Assembly: GCF_022533585.1 (NCBI RefSeq)
Contig: NZ_CP092827.1
Span: 3,016,001-3,080,000 of the forward strand
Direction: 5' to 3'
Length of the DNA: 64,000 nucleotides
Origin: Pseudomonas sp. LS.1a
GTDB taxonomy: Bacteria; Pseudomonadota; Gammaproteobacteria; Pseudomonadales; Pseudomonadaceae
Both the position numbers and the translations under genes were made by a program. The notes below the pieces were generated by a model. It was given only the letters and a program-made list of their open reading frames with translations. It searched no databases and had not been told where the DNA came from. This document shows, piece after piece, positions 27,401 to 34,836 of this stretch (within the stretch, counting starts at the first letter, position 1; the number at the start of each line of letters is the position of its first letter).

Positions 27401-28686
27401 TTGATCACCGCGCTCAGCTGGCCGTGTTCGTCGTAGCGGTACTGGGTGAGCGTTTCCACCGCCTGGTTGTTCACCACGCGCTTGATGTCGGTCAGGCGAC
27501 CGAGCGGGTTGTCGTAGTGCAGGTGCACGCGGGTTCCGCCGGTGGCGCTGATGTCGGTCAGCGTGCCGTCTGGCGTACGGGTGAAATGCAGGAAGTGGCC
27601 GAGGGCGTTTTCGATACGTTGCAGCGGCACTTCGCTGTTGGTGTCTGGCACTTCGCCGAAGTAGAAGAACAGGTTGTCGAGGGTTTGCAGGATGTAGTGG
27701 CCACCCTCGGTGCACACCAGGTACACCTGCTCGTGCGGGTTGTAGATGCGCTGGCCCGGTTGCAGGGTCACGAACGGCACTTCGCGGCCCTGGTTGTCGG
27801 TAAGGTAGATGAACGAGCCCTGGCGGCGCAGGCTCTGCTCCCAGGGCAGCACCCAGCCGCGACCGAGCACGCTATCGACAGTCAGGTCGCTGGCGTAGAA
27901 GCGCGACCACTCGATCGGCATCAGGCCAGGCAGGCTGAAGTCGATTTCGTCGGGGATCAGTTTGCGGCCGGTGGTGAGGTCGACCGGGTTGCCGACCAGG
28001 CCGCCGATGGCCCTGCGGGCGACGGGTTCGACCACGTAGCGGCTGGCCACCTCGCCGGCGACGAAGCCGGCGGTGAACTTCAGGGCGCAAGGCATTATGG
28101 CTTTCATGCCGGCTTGCGTACCGGCCTTGATCAACTGCGCGATACCACCCGCGGCACCGGCGATAGCCATCAGCACATCCACGGTGGTGCGCAGCCACTC
28201 TGGCACTTCATCGTCCACGGGCAGGTAACGGTAGGTGCCACCGCCGATGATGACGTTGTCCGAGCCACCGGAAATGGTCGCGCCGCAGGTCAGCTTGTCG
28301 CCCTTGCGAGCAGCCGCGACGCTGTTGATGAAGACGTTGGTCGAGCCTTCGGCAATCTGCACCGGCCCCGGGTGCTTGTCGCAGGCACCGATGCTTTTTT
28401 CGACGCGAGCGGCCTTGCGGCTGTTGATGAACACGTTGGGTGAGGCAGTGGTTATCGTCCCTGAGGGGGACGAGAACATACTGCCTATCGCCTCTCCGGC
28501 GGCGGTCAGCAAGCTGCCCCCGATACCGGCTGCGAGGCCGGCCAGCAAGGCCACGCCGAACCCGCAGGTGAAGGTGGCGATGGCCACCGTGGCCACCAGC
28601 GCAATGCCCAGGGCGGCCCCGATCAGGAAGCCCCCCAGCGCGCTGGTATGCGATATCTCGTCGCCGAACCTGGCCGCTTCGAACAT
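24481..28686 (-). CDS. rhs: prePAAR/PAAR-Rhs T6SS effector with C-terminal LHH nuclease
   Basis: A 1401-residue polymorphic toxin. Residues 1-10 carry a prePAAR-type motif (AARFGDEISH), then a hydrophobic segment at about 17-65. The PAAR repeats follow (SPNVFINSRKAAR, GSTNVFINSVAAARKGDKLT, GSDNVIIGGGT). A second hydrophobic region lies at about 165-215, so it looks like a class II prePAAR effector. RHS/YD repeats then form the cocoon shell to the auto-cleavage motif WVDPLGW (about residue 1270). The tip of about 130 residues contains VNLHHLTQDEPGPMAEVLSS, the LHH signature of HNH/Endo VII nucleases, so DNA is the likely target. It is loaded on VgrG with the Eag chaperones encoded just upstream; SUKH immunity lies downstream. 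Confidence 0.92.
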   Translation of the reverse strand: MFEAARFGDEISHTSALGGFLIGAALGIALVATVAIATFTCGFGVALLAGLAAGIGGSLLTAAGEAIGSMFSSPSGTITTASPNVFINSRKAARVEKSIGACDKHPGPVQIAEGSTNVFINSVAAARKGDKLTCGATISGGSDNVIIGGGTYRYLPVDDEVPEWLRTTVDVLMAIAGAAGGIAQLIKAGTQAGMKAIMPCALKFTAGFVAGEVASRYVVEPVARRAIGGLVGNPVDLTTGRKLIPDEIDFSLPGLMPIEWSRFYASDLTVDSVLGRGWVLPWEQSLRRQGSFIYLTDNQGREVPFVTLQPGQRIYNPHEQVYLVCTEGGHYILQTLDNLFFYFGEVPDTNSEVPLQRIENALGHFLHFTRTPDGTLTDISATGGTRVHLHYDNPLGRLTDIKRVVNNQAVETLTQYRYDEHGQLSAVINRNGDTVRSFSYAEGLMVTHSNALGLGCHYRWETLGDKPRVVEHWTSDGEHYHFRYDLDARTSWATDVLGRELEVQYNADHRVLASRDYGGERYAIALDEQGNMVGLDLPDGNRLAFKYDEYARLLEETDPLGRKTTYEYHHLTTLVTQVSYPDGSTWRARYDDKGNLLAEFDALGQMTEYLNSDDGLPHTIIDATYKSKYLWWNTLAQVERYQDCSGKSTWYRYDERQHLVAVTDALNQTTTLERKPDGEVLRISHPDGTAETFTYNVYGQVISHTDGKGQTTRLMRTARGLPSSRQDAKGQRVRYEYDKAIRLTALVNENNATYSFAYDASDRLTEEVRVDNLTRRFSYNVGGHLTRLDEIGYGENAERPERHTLFERDAIGRLVAKINRDASQTFAYDDGDRLLSIERQPTGIGKQLGISEEKLEYAYDLLGRLTKEVTPDGTLGYEYDPLGNLTTLTLPDGRKVNHLYYGSGHLHQLNLDGQVISDMERDDLHREVYRTQGKLTSCFGYDAMGRKAWQFASNLPADKLSQVHNTGINTSLLVEHAYNPIHRRYQYDPAGELVRTLDKLRGEIKYEYEANGQLRSRDTGSLVGSEEFRYDAAANRLDFNARQFDKVKDNRIKQWRDQEYRYDPWGNLIEKRSGHSKLQSFSYDCENRLVRAETLVNGKLESTGHYRYDSLGRRIAKQAEINGEVEQKRFLWQGLRMLREETPGQSILYLYEPGSYAPLARVDEAEGEEQQVYYFHTDQIGTPLELTDSDGKIVWQATYRSWGELEKLTVKEIEQDLRSQGQYFDSESYLHYNTFRYYDAQVGRFTTQDPIGLNGGLNFYGFAPNPNSWVDPLGWACWAPKSVAGRKVYQRNDIFDPHRVDDLGRTNIQRMKTGDAPIGKDGKEVNLHHLTQDEPGPMAEVLSSFHSKHDRVLHMYSNQWDKSWVGNDGVRRLYNSAPPSMNRGPFNTWKKTYWKIRALDF

Positions 28687-28692
28687 GAGGGG

Positions 28693-29160
28693 TTACTCCT
28701 GTTCGCCAGGCTCGGCGCTGGTTACGGACGGCGCACGCGGGGTGAAGCTGGCCAGCAGATTGGCCCAGTCCTGGTTCTGCTGTGCACTGAAATCGGCCTG
28801 TGCGGTGGTGGAAAAGATCAGGGCACGCCCGGGGCTGATGATGAAGGCGGCCTGGCGCTGATACAGCGGGCGGCCCTGGTTCATGTAGTAGGCGTCGATC
28901 TGGATGCCGGCAATGGGTGCGGTAGCCGAGAGCGAGACGGCCTTGTTGCCCATGCGGGTGTAACCACGCAGCTTGGAGGTGAGCATCTTCACCTGGCGAT
29001 CGACATAGGCCTGCAGCGCTTCGTCCGGCAGCAAGGTGTCACGCGAGATGGTGATGCTCAACGGTGCTGGAACACTGGCACCCAAGACGAACATGTTGAC
29101 CGTGCGGTCCTCGAAACCTGCCGGCAGCGCGATGCCGCCTTCCTGCAACTCGTAATCCAT
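28693..29160 (-). CDS. eagR: Eag-type Rhs chaperone (DcrB/DUF1795)
   Basis: A 155-residue protein of the DcrB/DUF1795 fold, with MDYELQEGGIALPAGFEDRT, ISRDTLLPDEALQAYVDRQV and a C-terminal FSAQQNQDWANLLASF. It ends 6 bases before rhs. Eag chaperones shield the N-terminal transmembrane segments of prePAAR effectors and help load them on VgrG. The start at 29160 removes a 45-residue out-of-family extension that lies inside the neighbouring gene. Confidence 0.85.
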   Translation of the reverse strand: MDYELQEGGIALPAGFEDRTVNMFVLGASVPAPLSITISRDTLLPDEALQAYVDRQVKMLTSKLRGYTRMGNKAVSLSATAPIAGIQIDAYYMNQGRPLYQRQAAFIISPGRALIFSTTAQADFSAQQNQDWANLLASFTPRAPSVTSAEPGEQE

Positions 29161-29195
29161 GCGATGAAAATTCCTGATAGCGAAAAAATCGGGGT

Positions 29196-29780
29196 TCAGC
29201 CCTGCGCGAAGCCATCGAGCATGCGGTCGAACTCGGCCAGCCACTGGCTCAGGCCCGGCTTGCTCGGGTCGATCACGCTGGAAATATCCAGCCATTGCAG
29301 CGACTCGCTGCCGGCGATGGGCACCAGCGCGCCGACCAGGCGACCGTGCCGGGGCTCGTGGCCAGCATTGAAGTGGAAATCCAGGACCTTGGCCGGGTTA
29401 CCAGCCAGGTGGGAATCACGTTGACGAATCACGCGCAGTTGCGGGTTCAATTCGCGCAAGGCCTGGATCGCGCCCTCGAACAATTGCTCCAGCGGCTGCC
29501 TGGCGCGTACATCACGGCGGCGGATGCTGAGGCTGATCGGCTCGCCTTCATGCTCGATGGTGGTCTGGATGTCGCGAAAGCGAAAGCCGATCGGAAACTG
29601 CAGAGTGAAACCTGCGAAGGTGAAACCGCTGCCCACATCCTGCAACGCGGCTGGCACCGGTTCCGGCTCGGGCACAGGCTCAGGCACATGAGCGGCTTCC
29701 GCCAACCTGGCCAGCCGCGCAGCCTCCTCTTGCGCTTCGCGCCTGGCAGAGATGCGGTCGTAGATCGAGGGCTTGTACAT
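29196..29780 (-). CDS. Second Eag-like DcrB/DUF1795 chaperone with N-terminal extension
   Basis: A 194-residue protein. Residues 1-48 are charged and proline/glutamate-rich (VPEPVPEPEPVPAA) and probably flexible. The DUF1795-like domain follows (FTFAGFTLQFPIGFRFRDIQ, ISLSIRRRDVRARQPLEQLF). It lies 10 bases after vgrG and 35 before the first Eag gene. Two Eag-type genes beside one two-segment prePAAR effector suggest one chaperone per membrane region, or a heteromeric chaperone or VgrG adaptor. Confidence 0.75.
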   Translation of the reverse strand: MYKPSIYDRISARREAQEEAARLARLAEAAHVPEPVPEPEPVPAALQDVGSGFTFAGFTLQFPIGFRFRDIQTTIEHEGEPISLSIRRRDVRARQPLEQLFEGAIQALRELNPQLRVIRQRDSHLAGNPAKVLDFHFNAGHEPRHGRLVGALVPIAGSESLQWLDISSVIDPSKPGLSQWLAEFDRMLDGFAQG

Positions 29781-29790
29781 GAACCTTGCC

Positions 29791-31644
29791 TCAGTCGTTG
29801 ATCCGCACTGCAGCGCCAGTGATCTGGGTGGTGTCGGTGCTGGTGGTCACGATGACCTTGCCTTTGATCTCGATGCCTTCCGGGGTCAGCGTGATGCTGC
29901 TGTCGCCCACCTGCAGGATGATGTGCTGCTTGGCAGCCACCTGTATGAACTGGTTGTCGACCTGCAGGGTGTAGGAACCTTCGGTCACTTGCACCATGGT
30001 GTCTTTCTTGACCGTTTCGGTGTGCGTGCCGCCCACCGTAATCGTGCGGTTGTTCCCCACATCATGGGTCTCATCCAACTCGATCTCGGTATCCATGTTG
30101 CGCTCGGCATGCATGATGATCTGCTCGGCGCCAGCCTTGTCCTCGAAGCGGAAGAAGTTGGCGGTACCGCCGTCGCCCTTCATCGACCGGGTCAGGAAAC
30201 CACTCTGGGTCTTGTTCGCCGGCAGCGACCATGGCGGGGTGTTGGTGCTGTTGTACAGGCTGCCCATGATCAGCGGGCGGTCGGGGTTGCCATCGAGGAA
30301 CACCACCACCACTTCGTCGCCCACGCGTGGGATCTGGATGCTGCCGAAGCCACCGCTGGCACCAGCTTGGGCGACGCGTACCCAGCAGGAGCTCTGGTCG
30401 TTGAACTCGCCGTTGCGGTCCCAGTGGAACTGTAACTTCACCCGGCCCAGTTCATCGGTGTAGATCTCTTCGCCGGGGGGGCCGACGATGATGGCAGTCT
30501 GCGGCCCGCTGATGCCCGCCCTAGGCGTGTTCAATGCAGGGCGGAACGGAATTTTCCGGCGAATGCAGCTGAAGCTGTTGCGGTAGCCCGCCTCACCGTC
30601 GTTGGTGTAGTTGTTCTGCCCCCAGTGGGTAACCGAAAGCAGCAGAAACTGTCGGTCATCCGGGGCGTCATTGTCGTGATCGTAATGCTGACTCAATTCA
30701 AAGTAGTAGCCAGGCTCCATGACGCGACAGTTGCTCTCGCCATGGAAGGTCTTGCCGTCCACTTCCATCGCCTCCAGCCGACGCCGCGCCTTGCGCACGC
30801 CTTCATCGGCATCGGCGTAGCCGTAGAGACCTTCGTATTCGAAGACTTCATACTGGCCGACCTCGCCCTGCTGGTTGACGGAATTCAACTGCACCAGGTG
30901 TGGGTTGCCCGGTTGCTTGTAGTCGAAGGATTTCAAGGCCAGGCGCGTTGGTTGCATCCGCCGCGCCGAAGACCATTTGGTGATCGAGTCTGCGGTTTCG
31001 GTGACTGAAGCACTGTGGTAACGAATCAGCGGTTGGCGCTCCAGCTGCGGAAGCATGCTGCTGTCATCGCTGATGATCATGCGATGGCCTTCCTGGGAGT
31101 GCTCGAAGGTGAAAAACAGCCCTTCTTGCTCGAGCAGGCGCAACACGAAGTTCAGGTCCGACTCCTGGTACTGGGTGCAGTAGCTGATCGGTTTGAGCGG
31201 TTGGCTCAGACGAAACTCGTAATCGGCCAGGGTCAGGTAGTACGCAAAGACGTCCTTGACGATCTGCTCGGTGGTCTTGTCCTGGAATATCCGCGAATCG
31301 CGGCGACGGCTGAGGATCCATATCCACGGCACGAGTTCGGCAGTGTAATTGGCAATGCCGCCGTCGGCACCAGCATGGACGAAGTCCGACACGTGCGCGC
31401 TGATGTAGCGTGTGCTGCCATCAGCCAGGGCGATCCCTACCGTCACTTTCTTGCCGATGAGCTTCTTGAGCTCGATGCGCGCATCCTGGGAGATAAGCTG
31501 CACCTCGAAACTGAACAGCTCCGAAATCCCCTCGCGGCCGCTGAAGCTCAGCAGTTGCAGTTCTTGTTCGGGCGGCAGCGGCGAGTCGAAGGTAAACAGA
31601 CGTTGATGCTGCGTGAGGATCGATTCGAGGGCGTCCGTAATCAT
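29791..31644 (-). CDS. vgrG: T6SS spike protein VgrG (TssI)
   Basis: A 617-residue spike protein. The gp27-like N-terminal part includes LLSFSGREGISELFSFEVQL. The OB fold shows YTDELGRVKLQFHWDRNGE and GFGSIQIPRVGDEVVVVFLD, then NPDRPLIMGSLYN. The gp5-like beta-prism covers the last 150 residues and ends IKGKVIVTTSTD...AVRIND. No extra C-terminal effector domain is present, so cargo must be carried non-covalently by the Rhs/PAAR tip. The start at 31644 (MITDALESILTQHQ) has AGGA 9 bases upstream. It heads the minus-strand vgrG-eag-eag-rhs-immunity operon. Confidence 0.95.
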   Translation of the reverse strand: MITDALESILTQHQRLFTFDSPLPPEQELQLLSFSGREGISELFSFEVQLISQDARIELKKLIGKKVTVGIALADGSTRYISAHVSDFVHAGADGGIANYTAELVPWIWILSRRRDSRIFQDKTTEQIVKDVFAYYLTLADYEFRLSQPLKPISYCTQYQESDLNFVLRLLEQEGLFFTFEHSQEGHRMIISDDSSMLPQLERQPLIRYHSASVTETADSITKWSSARRMQPTRLALKSFDYKQPGNPHLVQLNSVNQQGEVGQYEVFEYEGLYGYADADEGVRKARRRLEAMEVDGKTFHGESNCRVMEPGYYFELSQHYDHDNDAPDDRQFLLLSVTHWGQNNYTNDGEAGYRNSFSCIRRKIPFRPALNTPRAGISGPQTAIIVGPPGEEIYTDELGRVKLQFHWDRNGEFNDQSSCWVRVAQAGASGGFGSIQIPRVGDEVVVVFLDGNPDRPLIMGSLYNSTNTPPWSLPANKTQSGFLTRSMKGDGGTANFFRFEDKAGAEQIIMHAERNMDTEIELDETHDVGNNRTITVGGTHTETVKKDTMVQVTEGSYTLQVDNQFIQVAAKQHIILQVGDSSITLTPEGIEIKGKVIVTTSTDTTQITGAAVRIND

Positions 31645-31914
31645 GTCAATGCATCCTGCATCAAGCTGGAAATCTTGCAATGAAAACGCGCTTAAAAGAG
31701 GCTGTCAAATGATGGCGATACGCCAGATTCCATCAAGCTGACGTCAAAATGCTTCTACGGGAAGCAGTATCGCGGACTGTAGAGCAGCAGGCGGTTTTTT
31801 GGTTAATTGCATCGTATTGTGTCCATCGGTTTGATCAGTCGGTCATCGGGGGTGTACGCTCCTTGCGCTCAGCCGAGAGGCAATACACTGCGAATTTCAG
31901 GGAGAAGAATCGCC
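31645..31914. promoter_or_regulatory. Divergent promoter region between vgrG and the effector operon
   Basis: A 270-base region without a gene. It must hold promoters for the minus-strand vgrG operon and the plus-strand effector/immunity pair. GGAGAAG at 31901-31907 is the ribosome site for the plus-strand gene. No convincing sigma-54 (TGGCA-N7-TTGC) element was found by eye. Confidence 0.45.
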
Positions 31915-32931
31915 ATGAGCGTGAGTGAAAACCAACTCAGCCAACTGGACCGGGAGATGGACCAGAATCACCGGGAGATGGTGATCATGTCGATCGAGGA
32001 CTTTCAGGCACAAGCCCAGTTCGCCCAGAGAACTCACGGTGCAACGCAGGCTCCACAAGTGTGCACACGCACCCAGGGCGACATGCTGACCGGCACCTGG
32101 CAGAGCGTGAAATCCACCTACAACGGCCTGCCCCACACCTTCGTCAATACGACCTGGGGCGTGCCCACGGCCATGGCCGCATGGGACATGAAAAATACTG
32201 CCGGTTTCATTCGCGACATGAACGGGCTGGGCACAAAGGTGCGCTACACCATACGCAACGGCAAGCAGTACGTGATCCTCACCGGCTACCCAGGCCTGCG
32301 CAAGACGCTAAATGCTCCCCGTTATGGCATCCAGAACGCCAAGCTGGTCAGCATGGGCATCGGCAAATACGGTGTGCGCGGTTCGTCGATCAAAGGCTTC
32401 AAGCTTTCGTGTTATGTGGCGGTAGCCATCGAAGTCGCAGAATGGGTATTTGCCGACGAGCATGTGATGAGCGACCTGTTTGGCGGTATTGGCGTTGAGC
32501 TGATCAAAGCCGGTATAGCTTCGGCGATCGGGTATGCTTTCGGGCTGGCCATTGGCTCAATGGCCACTTTCGCCGCCGCACCCGTCATCCTGGGGGCTGC
32601 CGTTGTATTCGCAGTTGGCGTTGGGCTTAACGAGCTTGATGTCCGCTATGGAATAAAAAACTCGGTTAAAGCGGGCCTTCGGTATGCCGTGGACCAAATT
32701 GAATATTTGGGCCAGCAGGCCATGCAGATTAGTACCAAGGACTTGCAAAAATACGCAGAGAAACAAATCACCAATATTGCTAGCGAGGTGGCAGACACTC
32801 TCTATAACGAGGCCAAGCGCTGGGCACTGCAAAAACTTCAGCCAGGAGACCTCAATCTGCCTGGATGGCCTACTGTGCCTGAACTTCCCTCTATGCCCTC
32901 ACTCCCGACGTTCAACTTTCCAAAGTTTTAA
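31915..32931 (+). CDS. Putative T6SS effector with membrane-inserting (pore-forming-like) domain
   Basis: A 338-residue protein without signal peptide, encoded back-to-back with vgrG and followed 2 bases after its stop by a membrane protein that looks like its immunity factor. The N-terminal half (residues 1-150) is polar, with TWGVPTAMAAWDMKNTAGFI and TIRNGKQYVILTGYPGLRKT. The middle (about 160-245) is hydrophobic and helical (FKLSCYVAVAIEVAEWVFAD; AGIASAIGYAFGLAIGSMAT; APVILGAAVVFAVGVGL), a colicin-like hairpin arrangement. The C-terminus is an amphipathic helix and a Pro-rich tail. The function is inferred from architecture and neighbours; no catalytic motif was recognised. Confidence 0.6.
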   Translation: MSVSENQLSQLDREMDQNHREMVIMSIEDFQAQAQFAQRTHGATQAPQVCTRTQGDMLTGTWQSVKSTYNGLPHTFVNTTWGVPTAMAAWDMKNTAGFIRDMNGLGTKVRYTIRNGKQYVILTGYPGLRKTLNAPRYGIQNAKLVSMGIGKYGVRGSSIKGFKLSCYVAVAIEVAEWVFADEHVMSDLFGGIGVELIKAGIASAIGYAFGLAIGSMATFAAAPVILGAAVVFAVGVGLNELDVRYGIKNSVKAGLRYAVDQIEYLGQQAMQISTKDLQKYAEKQITNIASEVADTLYNEAKRWALQKLQPGDLNLPGWPTVPELPSMPSLPTFNFPKF

Positions 32932-32933
32932 CC

Positions 32934-33491
32934 ATGACTATTCAACCTCATGAGCTCCACGAGCGCTCTCCCCACCTGTTTCGTCTCATGGCCCTCGCGA
33001 CTGGCCTAGCAACTTCGATATTGGGCATTCTGTCAGCTTATTGGCTTGGGAGCAATCTACTCTCCTTGTTCGGAAGGCTCTTAACGAATGCCCCAATCGT
33101 GGTGACGCCCTATCTGGTGTTTATGCTCATCGCCATGTGTACGGTCACCCCAATCATAGTTGTTACATCACTGCATGCCTGCTGGCGCGCGAAAAAATTC
33201 GACCCGCCCCCCCATTCCCGGATGTTCCGCTTTCAACATAACTCATACAAATTGACACTTTGGTCAATGATCTATATTGCGCCGGCGCTGGCATTACTCG
33301 TGACTTTTGGCCTGTGGTCGAAGGGGTACACCCCGTGCCAGAAACTCCTGATTTCAGGGTCGGCCTGGAAGGTGTACTGGGTCAATGATGTGCGATATTG
33401 CTTCAAACCTGATTTTTACAACAGCGACGAGCAACCCTGCAAGCGTGTTGGCAATCGAGCTATTTGCACGCAAGCTGATGCACAGCAGTGA
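32934..33491 (+). CDS. Putative membrane immunity protein (DUF1240-like)
   Basis: A 185-residue inner-membrane protein with four predicted transmembrane stretches (about 18-45, 58-82, 102-123 and a weaker one). The signature KLLISGSAWKVYWVNDVRYC occurs near the C-terminus, with a cysteine-containing periplasmic-type tail (NSDEQPCKRVGNRAICTQ). It starts 2 bases after the effector stop. Membrane immunity proteins are typical partners of pore-forming toxins. The SGSxW...VND pattern recalls the DUF1240 family; this assignment is tentative. Confidence 0.6.
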   Translation: MTIQPHELHERSPHLFRLMALATGLATSILGILSAYWLGSNLLSLFGRLLTNAPIVVTPYLVFMLIAMCTVTPIIVVTSLHACWRAKKFDPPPHSRMFRFQHNSYKLTLWSMIYIAPALALLVTFGLWSKGYTPCQKLLISGSAWKVYWVNDVRYCFKPDFYNSDEQPCKRVGNRAICTQADAQQ

Positions 33492-33561
33492 GAAACACTA
33501 GTACAGCAGGGCTCTATAGATGAAAATTCGATACTCATAAACTTCATCTGTATCATCGCCC

Positions 33562-34011
33562 CTTAATATCAGACTGCTGGCTGTCGGCATGATCATCGCC
33601 ATGCTGTTGGTCGCGGCCTTCTCGGTCTACGCCTACATCAACTACCTGTTCCCGCTGTACGGCAGATTACTGCGTGGCGCGCCTGTCGTGGAAACACCTT
33701 ACCTCGCGTTCGGCCTGCTCATGGCACCGCCGGCGGTGGCAATTCTGCTGGTTGGTTGTGCGATATGTGCCTGGACCGGGAAAAAATTCGACCCGCCCGC
33801 AGGCACACGACTGCACCGCTTCCAGGCGCTGATGTTCGGGCTTTCGCTGAAGACGCTGCTCTACGTCGTCCCTGCCGTTATGGTTCTGACGACCCTTGCG
33901 CTGCTTGGCAGAGGCTACTCGCCCTGCCCTAAGCTGGTGATATCGGGCTCTGCCTGGCAATTGTTCTGGGTCAACGATGAGCGCATTTCACGCACCAGCA
34001 GAACGTCATGA
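33562..34011 (+). pseudogene. Truncated second copy of the membrane immunity gene
   Basis: Homology to the preceding gene starts at codons reading LNIRLLAVGMIIAMLLVA (parent LFRLMALATGL) and continues through GRLLRGAPVVETPYLAFGLL, KKFDPPAGTRLHRFQ and KLVISGSAWQLFWVNDERIS. The first 15 or so codons have no ATG, because an in-frame TAA lies at 33538-33540. The parent's C-terminal tail after VND is replaced by RISRTSRTS. The longest ATG frame is 33589-34011 (140 codons). Either a relic, or a short variant immunity protein. Confidence 0.6.
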
Positions 34012-34836
34012 CTGTCGCCACTGCCATGGGCACGAAGACAATTTTTGGCGCCACCCCCAGCATGAACACTGAAATCATCAGCAGCAAAAACCAGAACGCC
34101 CAAATGCCCCCAAAAAAACGTTCAGTAGTGATCATGGAACTCGACTCTACCCGTCACTTTTCATTAGCCGACGTAGCGTGGCCATCAATGGCTGTCGCAA
34201 GCCAGCTCGTCGAGTTCATCCACCTGGCGCGAGGTGGAAAGGCCCACCGCAGACCATGTCACTGACCTGCCCCTGCGCGACCGGAGCAGGCGGCCATCCA
34301 CCGCGTCGCCTGCTTCGCGGGCGTGCCCGCACCCATAGTGATCATGCTCGTTTTCAAGGTTATTGACCAGACCGTTGCCTCTGCAGGTACGGCATAGGCC
34401 ATCCAAACGGATGGACCACGCTTGATAACACCCTTGCGCGCGGCGCATTCCGTCGCGCTGCCATCATCCAGACGTGCTTTGGCAACACCTCCGGAGAATA
34501 CGATCCGCGCAAAAAATGAGACCGGATTCACTTTTTGCAAAAAACTTTTGCAAAGAAATTTTCTCACGCTCATACCCCTCGCACACCCAAATTTTAGGGC
34601 TTGAACTCCCATTTCCCGCGCCCGAAACCCCAGTCAATATCACGACGCCATCATTGCGTCACATCACAAAGCGGGGAAAAAATTGCCTTCCTCGCCGGAA
34701 CTTCTTCCGCAGCGAGGTGCCCTACTCGGCATTGCTGGCAACACGATATTCATGTGCCAGCACTCAAGTTTGCCGCCGTCGAGAGGCGCAATTTCAGGTC
34801 CACGCCATTGGCGTTTCAGGACGATCAAGCAGGCAC
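34012..34836. other. Long intergenic region upstream of the T6SS operon
   Basis: No gene is supported in these 825 bases. It holds a decayed half REP (about 34298-34335, CCTGCTTCGCGGGCGTGCCC), a TTTTTGCAAAAA palindrome at 34532-34543 with a second TTTTGCAAA at 34546, and AT-rich stretches that probably contain the operon promoter. A minus-strand frame at about 34006-34117 encodes a strongly hydrophobic stretch (FGGIWAFWFLLLMISVFMLG) but has no usable start and is probably a relic. Confidence 0.5.

Noticed and set aside
31807..31914. Upstream extension of the effector frame to 31807
   Set aside because: It has no ribosome site, whereas GGAGAAG at 31901-31907 fits ATG 31915; the extra residues look like promoter-region translation.
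34185..34612. Two minus-strand frames (87 and 117 codons) in the gap before the T6SS operon
   Set aside because: They overlap in different frames, cross a decayed REP unit, show no family pattern and lack good ribosome sites. Kept only as part of the gap description.
34480..34780. Sigma-54 promoter candidates (TTTGGCAACACC, GCTGGCAACACG) before the T6SS operon
   Set aside because: Neither has a TTGC element at the required spacing, so no RpoN promoter is claimed.
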